Source of the DNA: Gammaproteobacteria bacterium
Lineage (GTDB): Bacteria; Pseudomonadota; Gammaproteobacteria; Poriferisulfidales; GCA-002705445
Assembly: GCA_029268385.1 (NCBI GenBank)
Contig: JAQWPG010000009.1
Span: forward strand, 70,077-121,739
Reading direction: 5' to 3'
DNA: 51,663 nt
In this document: piece after piece, positions 44,109 to 51,637 of the stretch
How the letters are laid out: each line of letters starts with the position of its first letter
Numbering within the stretch: the stretch's first letter is position 1
Translations under genes and position numbers: made by a program
Notes under the pieces: model-generated
Told to the model about the DNA's origin: nothing
Seen by the model: the letters and a program-made list of their open reading frames with translations, nothing else
Databases searched by the model: none

Positions 44109-45403
44109 CGATCTTTTATATCTCTATAGCTTGTTTTATTTTTTCCAGTATAAAGCTGTCTAGGTCTTCCAATTCTAAAATTCTTATCTTCGATCATTTC
44201 ATTCCAATGCGCTACCCAGCCAACTGTTCGCGCAAGAGCGAAAATTACAGTGTACATGCTTTGAGGAATACCTATCGCCTTTAAAACTATTCCTGAATAA
44301 AAATCTACGTTGGGGTAAAGCTTTCTCGATACAAAGTAATCATCTTCTAAAGCAAATTTTTCTAATTTCATTGCAATATCAAACAATGGTTTATTAGGAT
44401 TTGTATTATCAAGCTGACTTAAGTACTCATGAGCTATTTTTTGTATTATTTTTGCTCTAGGATCATAATTTTTATAAATTCTATGTCCGAACCCCATTAA
44501 TCTAAAAGTATTTTCTTTATCTTTAGCCATATTAATATAATGCTCAACATCCTTATCAGAGTTTTTAATTTCTTCAAGCATATTGATAACAGCTTCATTT
44601 GCCCCACCGTGTGTTGGTCCCCATAGCGTAGATATTCCTGCAGCTATTGCTGCATAAGGACTAGTTTCAGAACTGCCCGATAATCTAACTGTTGAAGTTG
44701 ATGCATTTTGCTCATGGTCTGCATGCAATAGAAATATAATATCCATTGCTTTTGAAGATAAGTTTTTTTGATCAGGATCAAGTTTAGGAAACGCCATATT
44801 TATAAAATTCTCTGCTATTGATCTTTTCTCGCTTGGTTCTTGGAATTGTTCACTTAAAATATAATTTAAAATCCATGCTGATATCACAGGCACTGAAGAT
44901 ATAAGGTTAATTGTCGACTTATACCTATAATCCTTGTTTTGAATATCAATATTATCGTGATATTTAGCTGATAAGTAACTTAGGCAAGCGGTCATAATAG
45001 CCATCGGATGACTGCTCTTGTCAAATACTTCTATTATATTTTTAATTGCAGGATCTACGTTATAACTACTAGAAATATTCTTAGAAAATAACTCTAACTC
45101 ATTGTTATTTGGAAGTTTATCATTTAAAAGTAGATAGGCAGTTTCTATGAAATTACTTTTTTCAGCAAGCTCTTCTATCGGGTAACCTCTATACCATAAT
45201 TTACCCTCATTCCCATCAATAAAAGTTATTTTACTTTCGCAGCTTGATGTTGCCATGAAACCTGGGTCATGAGACAAATAACCCAAGTCTTTCTCTAAAG
45301 CTCTAATATCAACTACATCTGGCCCCAAAATAGACTCTAAAACTGGAAGTTCTGCTTCATTATTAGATTGCCCATCTTTTATTGTAATTTTTTTATTAGT
45401 CAT
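44105..45403 (-). CDS. gltA: Citrate synthase
   Basis: GltA condenses acetyl-CoA and oxaloacetate at the entry of the TCA cycle. The 432-residue protein is the larger gram-negative type, with VVDIRALEKDLGYLSHDPGF, ITFIDGNEGKLWYRGYPIEE, the catalytic His in LWGPTHGGANEAVINML, GFGHRIYKNYDPRAKII and the catalytic Asp in NVDFYSGIVL. Its leader of about 100 bases is among the longer gaps here and contains an AT-only inverted repeat. Confidence 0.96.
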   Translation of the reverse strand: MTNKKITIKDGQSNNEAELPVLESILGPDVVDIRALEKDLGYLSHDPGFMATSSCESKITFIDGNEGKLWYRGYPIEELAEKSNFIETAYLLLNDKLPNNNELELFSKNISSSYNVDPAIKNIIEVFDKSSHPMAIMTACLSYLSAKYHDNIDIQNKDYRYKSTINLISSVPVISAWILNYILSEQFQEPSEKRSIAENFINMAFPKLDPDQKNLSSKAMDIIFLLHADHEQNASTSTVRLSGSSETSPYAAIAAGISTLWGPTHGGANEAVINMLEEIKNSDKDVEHYINMAKDKENTFRLMGFGHRIYKNYDPRAKIIQKIAHEYLSQLDNTNPNKPLFDIAMKLEKFALEDDYFVSRKLYPNVDFYSGIVLKAIGIPQSMYTVIFALARTVGWVAHWNEMIEDKNFRIGRPRQLYTGKNKTSYRDIKDR

Positions 45404-45412
45404 ATTTGAATG

Positions 45413-45436
45413 AATATTATTTTCTTAAATAATATT
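45413..45436. repeat. AT-only inverted repeat in the gltA leader
   Basis: AATATTATTT-TCTT-AAATAATATT is a perfect 10-base inverted repeat starting 10 bases upstream of the gltA start codon. On the plus strand it is followed by a run of T. It may be a leader hairpin, an operator or chance; no G or C occurs in the stem. Confidence 0.35.
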
Positions 45437-45506
45437 TTTTTTTAACCAGTGTATTTTTCAAGAGAAGCTATACTAACACATTAATGATCATAATTTAAGC
45501 GAGAGT

Positions 45507-46040
45507 TTACTTGTCAACATCCAGGTAATTTATTATAAAATTAGCAATTTCTTTATAATTATTGATGTCTAATGCTACTAAATTATCTTTTATCTTAATA
45601 TCTGCGTCGGTAGCAACAGCAATAATGCTGTCGTCATCATTAGATAGTAGGTCTTTGCCTTTACCAACATCTTCTCTATATAGCTCAATTTTAGGAAATT
45701 TTTCGGCCTTAAATCCTTCAACAAGTACTATATCGCTCTCAATATTGTCGAGAATACTTAATAAATCATTTAGTCTCAATTCATAATTATCGTTATTTTC
45801 GTGCATAAGCGCCCATCTGTTTGATGAGGATATAAGCATATTTTCGGCCCCAGATTTTCTAATTTCATAGCTATCTTTGCCAGGTTGATCTACATCAAAA
45901 TTATGATGAGCGTGTTTTATTACAGAAACCCTGTAATTAGACTTTTTAAGGATACCAACAACTTTTTTAATCAGTGTTGTTTTGCCAGTTCCGCTATATG
46001 CAGCAAAACCAATCAACTTTTTATTTTGAATTGTACTCAT
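45507..46040 (-). CDS. mobB: Molybdopterin-guanine dinucleotide biosynthesis adapter MobB
   Basis: MobB is a GTP-binding protein that assists MobA in making the guanine dinucleotide form of molybdenum cofactor. The 177-residue protein has the P-loop GFAAYSGTGKTTLIKKVV (~11-28), VSVIKHAHHNFDVDQPGKDS and the switch-like IVLVEGFKAEKFPKIELYR. It overlaps the end of mobA by 20 bases. Confidence 0.92.
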   Translation of the reverse strand: MSTIQNKKLIGFAAYSGTGKTTLIKKVVGILKKSNYRVSVIKHAHHNFDVDQPGKDSYEIRKSGAENMLISSSNRWALMHENNDNYELRLNDLLSILDNIESDIVLVEGFKAEKFPKIELYREDVGKGKDLLSNDDDSIIAVATDADIKIKDNLVALDINNYKEIANFIINYLDVDK

Positions 46041-46605
46041 TGAGTTGCTCTGTTGTATTTATATTGTCAAAATATTGTGTATCATTATCAAAATATATAT
46101 ATTTATGATTATTTTGCTTATACCAAATGTCAATTTTTCTATCACCATTAGCAAGGTAATTATGCAGGGATTGAACTTTTGATTTTGATACTAGCATAAA
46201 CACAGGCTGAGATCTTATTCCATTATGTGCCACACAAACGTCATTTTCCTCATTCGAATGATCAATCATTTTTTGTATAACATACCAACTAAAATTTGGG
46301 CAATCACACGGTAATGTAATTAAGTAATCTGTATCTATAGACTTTAACATACTATATATTCCGGATAACGGACCTTGAAAATTATCCAAACTATCTGAAA
46401 TTACAGGGTAATTGTAATTTTTGTATGTACTTAAATTTCTATTTGCATTAATTATAATTTTTGAAGTATTTTCTGATACTGTTTCAAGAATTTTTTCAAT
46501 CAAAGGTTTTTTATTCACAAGGACAAGACCTTTGTCTTTGTTATTCATTCGAGTTGCTTTCCCGCCAGCCAATATACCAACTGTTATATCTTCTTTTGTA
46601 AGCAT
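46021..46605 (-). CDS. mobA: Molybdenum cofactor guanylyltransferase MobA
   Basis: MobA transfers GMP to molybdopterin. I take the ATG at 46603-46605 (MLTKEDITVG), preceded by AAGGGTG as a ribosome site, giving 194 residues, the same as E. coli MobA. An upstream in-frame ATG would add eight residues. Motifs: GILAGGKATRMNNKDKGLVL (nucleotide binding), DNFQGPLSGIYSML, and LITLPCDCPNF with the metal-binding Asp. mobAB implies an MGD enzyme such as a formate dehydrogenase or a DMSO-reductase-family enzyme elsewhere. Confidence 0.93.
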   Translation of the reverse strand: MLTKEDITVGILAGGKATRMNNKDKGLVLVNKKPLIEKILETVSENTSKIIINANRNLSTYKNYNYPVISDSLDNFQGPLSGIYSMLKSIDTDYLITLPCDCPNFSWYVIQKMIDHSNEENDVCVAHNGIRSQPVFMLVSKSKVQSLHNYLANGDRKIDIWYKQNNHKYIYFDNDTQYFDNINTTEQLNEYNSK

Positions 46606-46615
46606 AAAAACACCC

Positions 46616-46650
46616 TTGTAGAATTGCAAAATATTACCTTATAATAGGTA
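46616..46650. promoter_or_regulatory. Palindromic, possibly bidirectional promoter between mobA and the DUF1244 gene
   Basis: TACCT-TATAAT-AGGTA (46635-46650) has five-base inverted arms around a perfect -10 on the plus strand; read on the minus strand the centre is TATTAT. TTGTAG (46616-46621) could be a plus-strand -35 with an 18-base spacer. The symmetry could be a regulator site or simply a shared -10. Confidence 0.35.
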
Positions 46651-46683
46651 TGCTTTAATAAAAAATTATGGAGTTAATTTACT

Positions 46684-46983
46684 ATGAATGATAGCAATAA
46701 AAATCTTACAATGGAAATACAGTCAGAAGTTTTCGAGATGCTCATCAAGCATCTGCAAAATAAAGTTGAAGTACAAAATATAGATTTAATGAATTTAGCT
46801 GACTTTTGTAGGAATTGTTTGTCAAAATGGTATGTTGCCTCCGCAAAAGAAAAAGGTGTTGAGATTTCCTATGATGACGCTAGAGAAATAGTATACGGCA
46901 TGCCCTACAGTGAATGGAAAAAACTATATCAGAAAGAGGCAACAAAAGAACAGCTAGATAAATTCAACGCCCGTAAAAAATAA
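46684..46983 (+). CDS. DUF1244 family protein
   Basis: A 99-residue protein matching DUF1244 through ADFCRNCLSKWYVASAKEKG (~39-58), the nearly invariant CRNC-L-KWY block, and the following AREIVYGMPYSEWKKLYQKE. Its function is unknown; the paired cysteines could bind metal. It is followed directly by moeB with no spacer and then a DUF2805 gene, forming a three-gene operon. Confidence 0.88.
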   Translation: MNDSNKNLTMEIQSEVFEMLIKHLQNKVEVQNIDLMNLADFCRNCLSKWYVASAKEKGVEISYDDAREIVYGMPYSEWKKLYQKEATKEQLDKFNARKK

Positions 46984-47745
46984 ATGCAATTTACTCACCT
47001 GGATGACAAAGATCTTTTATTTTACTCCAGACATATATTGTTGCCTAACATTGGTATAGAAGGGCAGCAAAAACTAAACTTAGCAGAAGTTACTATTTTT
47101 GGTCTGGGTGGATTAGGTAATTTACTCTCTACTTATATTGCTTCTTCAGGGGTTAAAAAAATTAATTTAGTAGATTTTGATGTTATAGAAGATACAAATT
47201 TACAAAGGCAGATAAATTTTTCTTCGAAAGATATCGGGAAACTAAAAGTTAATATTATTGAAAAAACTCTTAAAGAAAAATATCCAGATATTGGTATAAA
47301 TAAATATTCTGAAAAAATTATAAAATGCAGTCAAGCAGAAAAAATAATCGAGAATTCAGATATTGTTATTGATGGAACGGATAATTTTGAGGTTAGAAAA
47401 ATTATCAATAAAGCGTGCTTGTTAAAAAATAAAAAACTCATAATTGGTGCGGTTGAAGGTTACACAGGGCAGCTTATGTCAGTAATTTCTAATAAAAGTG
47501 CATGTTATGAATGTGTCTACGAAAATTTAACTGATAATAACTCATGTTCTGATACTGGTGTTTTAGCACCTTTAGTTGGAATGATAAGCTCAATGATGGC
47601 AATTGAATGCATAAATATACTCACTGGAAACAAATCCTCTTATGAAAATAAGTTATTAGTTATTAATGGTCTAAATATATCTGTTGACGTATTAAGTACA
47701 AAAAAAAATATATCGTGCAAAACTAACTGCGTAAAATTTATATGA
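46984..47745 (+). CDS. moeB: MoeB/ThiF-family adenylyltransferase
   Basis: E1-like enzymes adenylate the C-terminus of MoaD or ThiS before sulfur transfer. The 253-residue protein begins YSRHILLPNIGIEGQQKL and has the ATP motif VTIFGLGGLGNLLSTYIASS (~28-47), DVIEDTNLQRQINFSSKDIG and DGTDNFEVRKIIN. Zinc ligands are in CYECVY and the C-terminal CKTNC, and the likely active Cys is in SCSDTGVLAPLVG. There is no rhodanese domain. ThiF cannot be excluded, but mobAB next door favours MoeB. Confidence 0.88.
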   Translation: MQFTHLDDKDLLFYSRHILLPNIGIEGQQKLNLAEVTIFGLGGLGNLLSTYIASSGVKKINLVDFDVIEDTNLQRQINFSSKDIGKLKVNIIEKTLKEKYPDIGINKYSEKIIKCSQAEKIIENSDIVIDGTDNFEVRKIINKACLLKNKKLIIGAVEGYTGQLMSVISNKSACYECVYENLTDNNSCSDTGVLAPLVGMISSMMAIECINILTGNKSSYENKLLVINGLNISVDVLSTKKNISCKTNCVKFI

Positions 47746-48026
47746 AAAAAGAAAATTGGCCTAAAACAAAAATTAAAAAGCCTGAACCAAAGAGTAAAGA
47801 TTCGATAGATTGGATAATATGGGCGGCCTGGGCAGATAGAATTACTTTTGAAGAAATATTTGAAAAGACAAGTATATCTGAATCTGCAGTGATTAAGATT
47901 ATGAGAAAGAATTTAAAGCCGTCATCATTTCGGCTTTGGAGAAAAAGAGTTAATGAAAAAAGCATAAAACATAGAAAGAAGTTCACTAAAGAAAGAAAAA
48001 ATTTAAAAAGAAAGATATATCTTTAG
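47742..48026 (+). CDS. DUF2805 (TIGR03643) family protein
   Basis: A 94-residue, highly basic protein containing DWIIWAAWADRITFEEIFEK and SAVIKIMRKNLKPSSFRLWR, the defining core of this small family, which looks like a helix-turn-helix (IFEKTSISESAVIKIMR). A DNA- or RNA-binding role is inferred from charge and that pattern only. It overlaps moeB by four bases and converges with the DnaJ-domain gene, again by four bases. Confidence 0.85.
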   Translation: MKKENWPKTKIKKPEPKSKDSIDWIIWAAWADRITFEEIFEKTSISESAVIKIMRKNLKPSSFRLWRKRVNEKSIKHRKKFTKERKNLKRKIYL

Positions 48027-48460
48027 CTTAAAAGTATATCCTTAGCAGCATTTATTTTTGACGCCATATCCTTTGAGCCGCCTTTGTCAGGATGATGCTT
48101 TTGCATTTCTTTTTTATGAGCAAATATAATTTCCTGTTTTGATGAGTTTTCGCTTATCCCTAAAATATCTGCCGCCTCTTTTCGAGACATTTCATATGAT
48201 TTTTTTTGTTGATTTCTATTTTGATAGCCTGATGTAAATCTCTTAATTATTGGTAAGTATCTAAATATTATGAATAATTTTTTTATTACAGGTATTAAAG
48301 CAACAACCACTGCAGATATCCAATGTGCTTTACCTGTAGCTATCAGATACAATACTCCTATTGAAACAATCAAAAACAAAAACTTAGGTTTACTTTTTAT
48401 CTTTTTCGAAGCGTAAATAATTGATATTATTAGTAATACTATAGTAATTAAATAAATCAT
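48023..48460 (-). CDS. Membrane-anchored DnaJ-domain protein
   Basis: A 145-residue protein with two N-terminal membrane helices (IYLITIVLLIISIIYA; FLFLIVSIGVLYLIATGKAH and the following hydrophobic stretch) and a C-terminal J domain. The J domain includes the HPD motif in KKEMQKHHPDKGGSKDMASK, which stimulates Hsp70 ATPase. The layout, J domain at the C-terminus behind a membrane anchor, resembles the Tim14/Pam18 group and small bacterial DnaJ-like membrane proteins. Its client is unknown. Confidence 0.87.
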   Translation of the reverse strand: MIYLITIVLLIISIIYASKKIKSKPKFLFLIVSIGVLYLIATGKAHWISAVVVALIPVIKKLFIIFRYLPIIKRFTSGYQNRNQQKKSYEMSRKEAADILGISENSSKQEIIFAHKKEMQKHHPDKGGSKDMASKINAAKDILLS

Positions 48461-48483
48461 AAATTTTTATATTTTTCTTGAAT

Positions 48484-48550
48484 TTGTTAAATTATTTAGA
48501 GATTATATAAATATAATAACAGCATTAATAATAATAATAAATTGAGAGGA
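48484..48550 (+). promoter_or_regulatory. Candidate promoter, TAA repeat and strong ribosome site of the alpha/beta hydrolase gene
   Basis: TTGTTA (48484-48489) and TATAAA (48506-48511), 16 bases apart, form a plausible promoter. The leader has five tandem TAA units (48526-48540) and a strong Shine-Dalgarno GAGAGGA (48544-48550), five bases before the ATG. Few genes in this window have both. Confidence 0.45.
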
Positions 48551-48555
48551 TAAAA

Positions 48556-49422
48556 ATGAAAGTCAATATAAACGCATGCAATCAAGATCTTGAAATAAAT
48601 TTAGAGGAATATGGCAAAGGAAATAAAGGTGTTCCAATACTATTTGTTCATGGTATCCCTACAAATGCAAGATTATGGAGACATGTTCAAAAAAACTTAG
48701 AGGGGAAATTTCACTCTTATGCTATGGATATGGTGGGATATGGCCAATCATCAATGCCTTTAGATAATTTTGAGCATACTTTTAACAATCAGGCAGAAGC
48801 TATTAAAGCTGTTATCGAAGAATTAGGAATCAAAGGTAATGTTATTCTAGTCGGTCATGATCATGGTGGTGGAGTATGTCAGGTATTTGCGTCTAAATAT
48901 TGTAATTATATAAGCAGATTAGTTCTACTGAATCCTGTGGCATATGATTATTGGCCGGTTTTAGAAGTTGAAGCATTTAATGGATTAGTCGGAGCTAGTG
49001 ATGAAGTTTTGGCTGGAGCAATGCCTGGTGCAGTTGCACAATTTGCAGGCTTAATGAGGACAGGAAGTCATGATAAAATCGCTTTCACAGATAAAAACGT
49101 AAAAGAAAACTACTTGTGTCACTGGGGAAGAGATGGTTTAACAGGATTTAAATCACTGGTTAAAATTTGTTCTCAACCAACAAATGAAGAAACGCTAGCA
49201 GTTGACCATAAAAAAATTATATGTCCAACAGCAGTTTTTTGGGCGTTACATGATGCTTGGATGCCAAAAGAATCTGGTGAAAGATTAAAGCAAGATATTG
49301 CAGGTCCAGTTAGATTACAATTTATAGAAAGAGCAGGGCACTGGTCCCAAGAAGATAGGCCTGATGAAGTTGCGGCACTTATTGAAGATTTTATAACTGA
49401 ATGGGAAGGCGTTAAAATATAG
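48556..49422 (+). CDS. Asp-nucleophile alpha/beta hydrolase (haloalkane/haloacetate dehalogenase or epoxide hydrolase family)
   Basis: The 288-residue protein has the oxyanion motif HGIPTNARLWRHV (His 32-Gly 33-Ile 34-Pro 35) and the nucleophile elbow LVGHDHGGG with Asp 102, so it works through an alkyl-enzyme ester rather than a serine. The acid is probably Asp 233 in WALHDAWMP and the base His 262 in ERAGHWSQEDRP. Haloalkane dehalogenases usually have Trp right after the nucleophile for halide binding; here it is His 103, so the substrate is uncertain. Strong expression signals suggest an abundant enzyme. Confidence 0.8.
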   Translation: MKVNINACNQDLEINLEEYGKGNKGVPILFVHGIPTNARLWRHVQKNLEGKFHSYAMDMVGYGQSSMPLDNFEHTFNNQAEAIKAVIEELGIKGNVILVGHDHGGGVCQVFASKYCNYISRLVLLNPVAYDYWPVLEVEAFNGLVGASDEVLAGAMPGAVAQFAGLMRTGSHDKIAFTDKNVKENYLCHWGRDGLTGFKSLVKICSQPTNEETLAVDHKKIICPTAVFWALHDAWMPKESGERLKQDIAGPVRLQFIERAGHWSQEDRPDEVAALIEDFITEWEGVKI

Positions 49423-49429
49423 CCTAATA

Positions 49430-49450
49430 AAATTATCTATTGATGAATTT
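49430..49450. terminator. Possible bidirectional terminator between the hydrolase and mdh
   Basis: AAATTATC-TATT-GATGAATTT forms an eight-pair AT-rich stem with one bulged G, flanked by A-rich and T-rich sequence. It lies in the 37-base gap between two convergent stop codons. The stem is weak, so confidence is low. Confidence 0.35.
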
Positions 49451-49459
49451 AATTTCTTT

Positions 49460-50434
49460 TTAAAGAAGATCTATAACAGAATCTCTTTCGTTAAGAAGCT
49501 CGTCTTCAGTAATTTTTATATAATCTTTTAAAACTTCAGAAATACTTAAGTTATCTATCATTGAATAATTTCCATCTGAACAATAAGAGGGGAATGAAAA
49601 CATTAAATTATCAGAAATTCCAAAAGGGTTTCCATTTGAAATTTGACCGATACTTAACCAATCATTATTTCCTAAAATCCAATCTCTCATATGCGCAATA
49701 GCTGCATTCGCTGCAGATGCTGCAGATGATAATCCTCTTGCTTCTATAATTTCAGCTCCTCTTTTTTGTATTCTCGGTATGAAATTATTTGCATACCAGT
49801 CTTCACTCATAATATTTTTAATATCAGTTCCTGATACCTCTGCATATGATAAATCCGGCACTTGTGTATTGGAATGATTTCCCCATACAATTATTTTTTT
49901 AACTTCGTTGATACTTACATTGAATTTATTTGCGACTTGTGCCAATGATCTATCATGATCAAGACGCATCATCGAAGTAAACTGTGATGGCTGAATACTT
50001 GGAGCGTTATGCATTGCAATTAATGCATTTGTATTAGCTGGATTACCAACCACTAATACTTTTATATTTTTATTAGCAACTTCATCAATAGCTTTTCCTT
50101 GTGGCTTGAATATTTTTCCATTGTCTTTTAACAGATCTTTCCTTTCCATTCCTTTCATTCTGGGTTTTGCGCCTATAAGCAATGCATAATCACATCTATC
50201 AAAACCTTCAGTTAAATCAAACGTTGTAGTTATTGAATTAACAAGAGGGAATGCGCAATCTTCAAGCTCATATTTAACGCCATTTAGAGCGTTCATTGCG
50301 GGTTCAATATCTATTAATTTAATATTTACCGGCTGATCAATACCAAGCATTTGTCCTGACGCTATTCTAAATATAGCAGAATAAGCAATGTTACCTGCAG
50401 CTCCTGTGATCGCAACGTTAACTGGTTTTTTCAT
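49460..50434 (-). CDS. mdh: Malate dehydrogenase (NAD, cytosolic type)
   Basis: Mdh oxidises malate to oxaloacetate, closing the TCA cycle. The 324-residue protein has the NAD motif VAITGAAGNIAYSAIFRIAS, substrate arginines in KPRMKGMERKDLL and in the SMMRLDHDRSLAQVA stretch, and the catalytic His in VWGNHSNTQVPD. It belongs to the larger group found in many betaproteobacteria and some gammaproteobacteria, not the 312-residue E. coli type. zapE precedes it by 13 bases. Confidence 0.96.
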   Translation of the reverse strand: MKKPVNVAITGAAGNIAYSAIFRIASGQMLGIDQPVNIKLIDIEPAMNALNGVKYELEDCAFPLVNSITTTFDLTEGFDRCDYALLIGAKPRMKGMERKDLLKDNGKIFKPQGKAIDEVANKNIKVLVVGNPANTNALIAMHNAPSIQPSQFTSMMRLDHDRSLAQVANKFNVSINEVKKIIVWGNHSNTQVPDLSYAEVSGTDIKNIMSEDWYANNFIPRIQKRGAEIIEARGLSSAASAANAAIAHMRDWILGNNDWLSIGQISNGNPFGISDNLMFSFPSYCSDGNYSMIDNLSISEVLKDYIKITEDELLNERDSVIDLL

Positions 50435-50447
50435 TTTACTATTTCAC

Positions 50448-51569
50448 CTATTGTATGTGTTCTTTTTTCATATATTCGGTAGATTGCATTTCATTAAGTC
50501 TACTTTTTGTTCTTTTAAAATCACTATTTATTTTTTTTATATTGCAAAGATTATCAATCGACACCTTTGCTGAGATTATAACTTTAACATTTCTATCATA
50601 AAATTCATCAATCATATTAAGAAATCTTCTGGCTTCATCAACTAATTCATCATTCATTTCTGGCACATCTGAAATAAACACATTCTGATAAATTTTTGAA
50701 ATTTCTATGTAGTCATTTTGCGACCTTCCATCTCCGCATATAACATTAAATTTAAACCAAACTGTATTTGACGATAAAAATCTAACATCAATATCTCTAT
50801 TATTAACAGGTATTGTTGCGCCTTCAAATACTGGCTTTCTTGTAAACCAGTTAAACCAATCAGGAGCTATTGAAGAAAAATATTGCTGCATATTTAAATC
50901 TGTTTGCTCATTATTTGGATAATGATATGTCCTAACATTACCAAACTTCAATAACCTATAATCTTTATTACTATCTAAATGTATAATTTCTGAATTCTCT
51001 TCTATTAGTTTTATTGCATATGTAAATTTTTCTCTTTGAAGCCCTTGTGAGTATAAATTTTTTGGTTCGGTATTTGACGTGAAAACTATGGTAACTTTGT
51101 TTGCAAATAATCCTTTTAGAAGTTCACCTAAAATCATAGCGTCGGCAATATCATTAACGATAAACTCATCAAAACACAAAACACTTATTTCTGAAGATAT
51201 ATCTTTTGCAATTACATCAATAGGATTCACAATATCTTTCTTTGAATTTAACTTTTCATGAATATCATTCATAAATCTATGAAAATGTATCCTTTTTTTA
51301 TCTTTTATTGGAAGTTCCTTGAAAAACATATCCATTAAAAATGTTTTTCCTCTACCAACGCCCCCATGCAAATATACACCTTTATTTTTTTGGTTACTGC
51401 TCTTTCTAAATAAGTTTACGCCAATATTTCCAAGTATTGAATCTCCTGGGTTTCTAATTCCAAGAATTCGGTTATATAATTCTTGAAAAGAATTAATGGT
51501 TTTTTGTTGTTCAGGATCTATGAAAAAATCATTTCTTGAACTCAGAGCTTTATATTCATCTATTAACAT
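50448..51569 (-). CDS. zapE: ZapE/AFG1-type cell-division ATPase
   Basis: ZapE (YhcM) is an ATPase that associates with the FtsZ ring under stress. The 373-residue protein has the Walker A motif HGGVGRGKTFLMDMFF (~68), the family stretch KRIHFHRFMNDIHEKL, and the Walker B-like LCFDEFIVNDIADAMIL (~135), followed by FTSNTEPKNLYSQGLQREKF. The C-terminal FLNMIDEFYDRNVKVIISA also fits. It is probably cotranscribed with mdh downstream. Confidence 0.93.
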   Translation of the reverse strand: MLIDEYKALSSRNDFFIDPEQQKTINSFQELYNRILGIRNPGDSILGNIGVNLFRKSSNQKNKGVYLHGGVGRGKTFLMDMFFKELPIKDKKRIHFHRFMNDIHEKLNSKKDIVNPIDVIAKDISSEISVLCFDEFIVNDIADAMILGELLKGLFANKVTIVFTSNTEPKNLYSQGLQREKFTYAIKLIEENSEIIHLDSNKDYRLLKFGNVRTYHYPNNEQTDLNMQQYFSSIAPDWFNWFTRKPVFEGATIPVNNRDIDVRFLSSNTVWFKFNVICGDGRSQNDYIEISKIYQNVFISDVPEMNDELVDEARRFLNMIDEFYDRNVKVIISAKVSIDNLCNIKKINSDFKRTKSRLNEMQSTEYMKKEHIQ

Positions 51570-51637
51570 AATATGATTGCAGTCTATATTCGAAACGAAT
51601 TAAAATACAGCTCTTACGCTCATTTTTCAAGGTAATA

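Noticed and set aside
48602-48606. Horizontal acquisition of the alpha/beta hydrolase based on slightly higher G+C
   Set aside because: Conserved and highly expressed genes here (acnA, sdhA, fabF) look similarly richer in G+C, so the difference is explained by expression and constraint.
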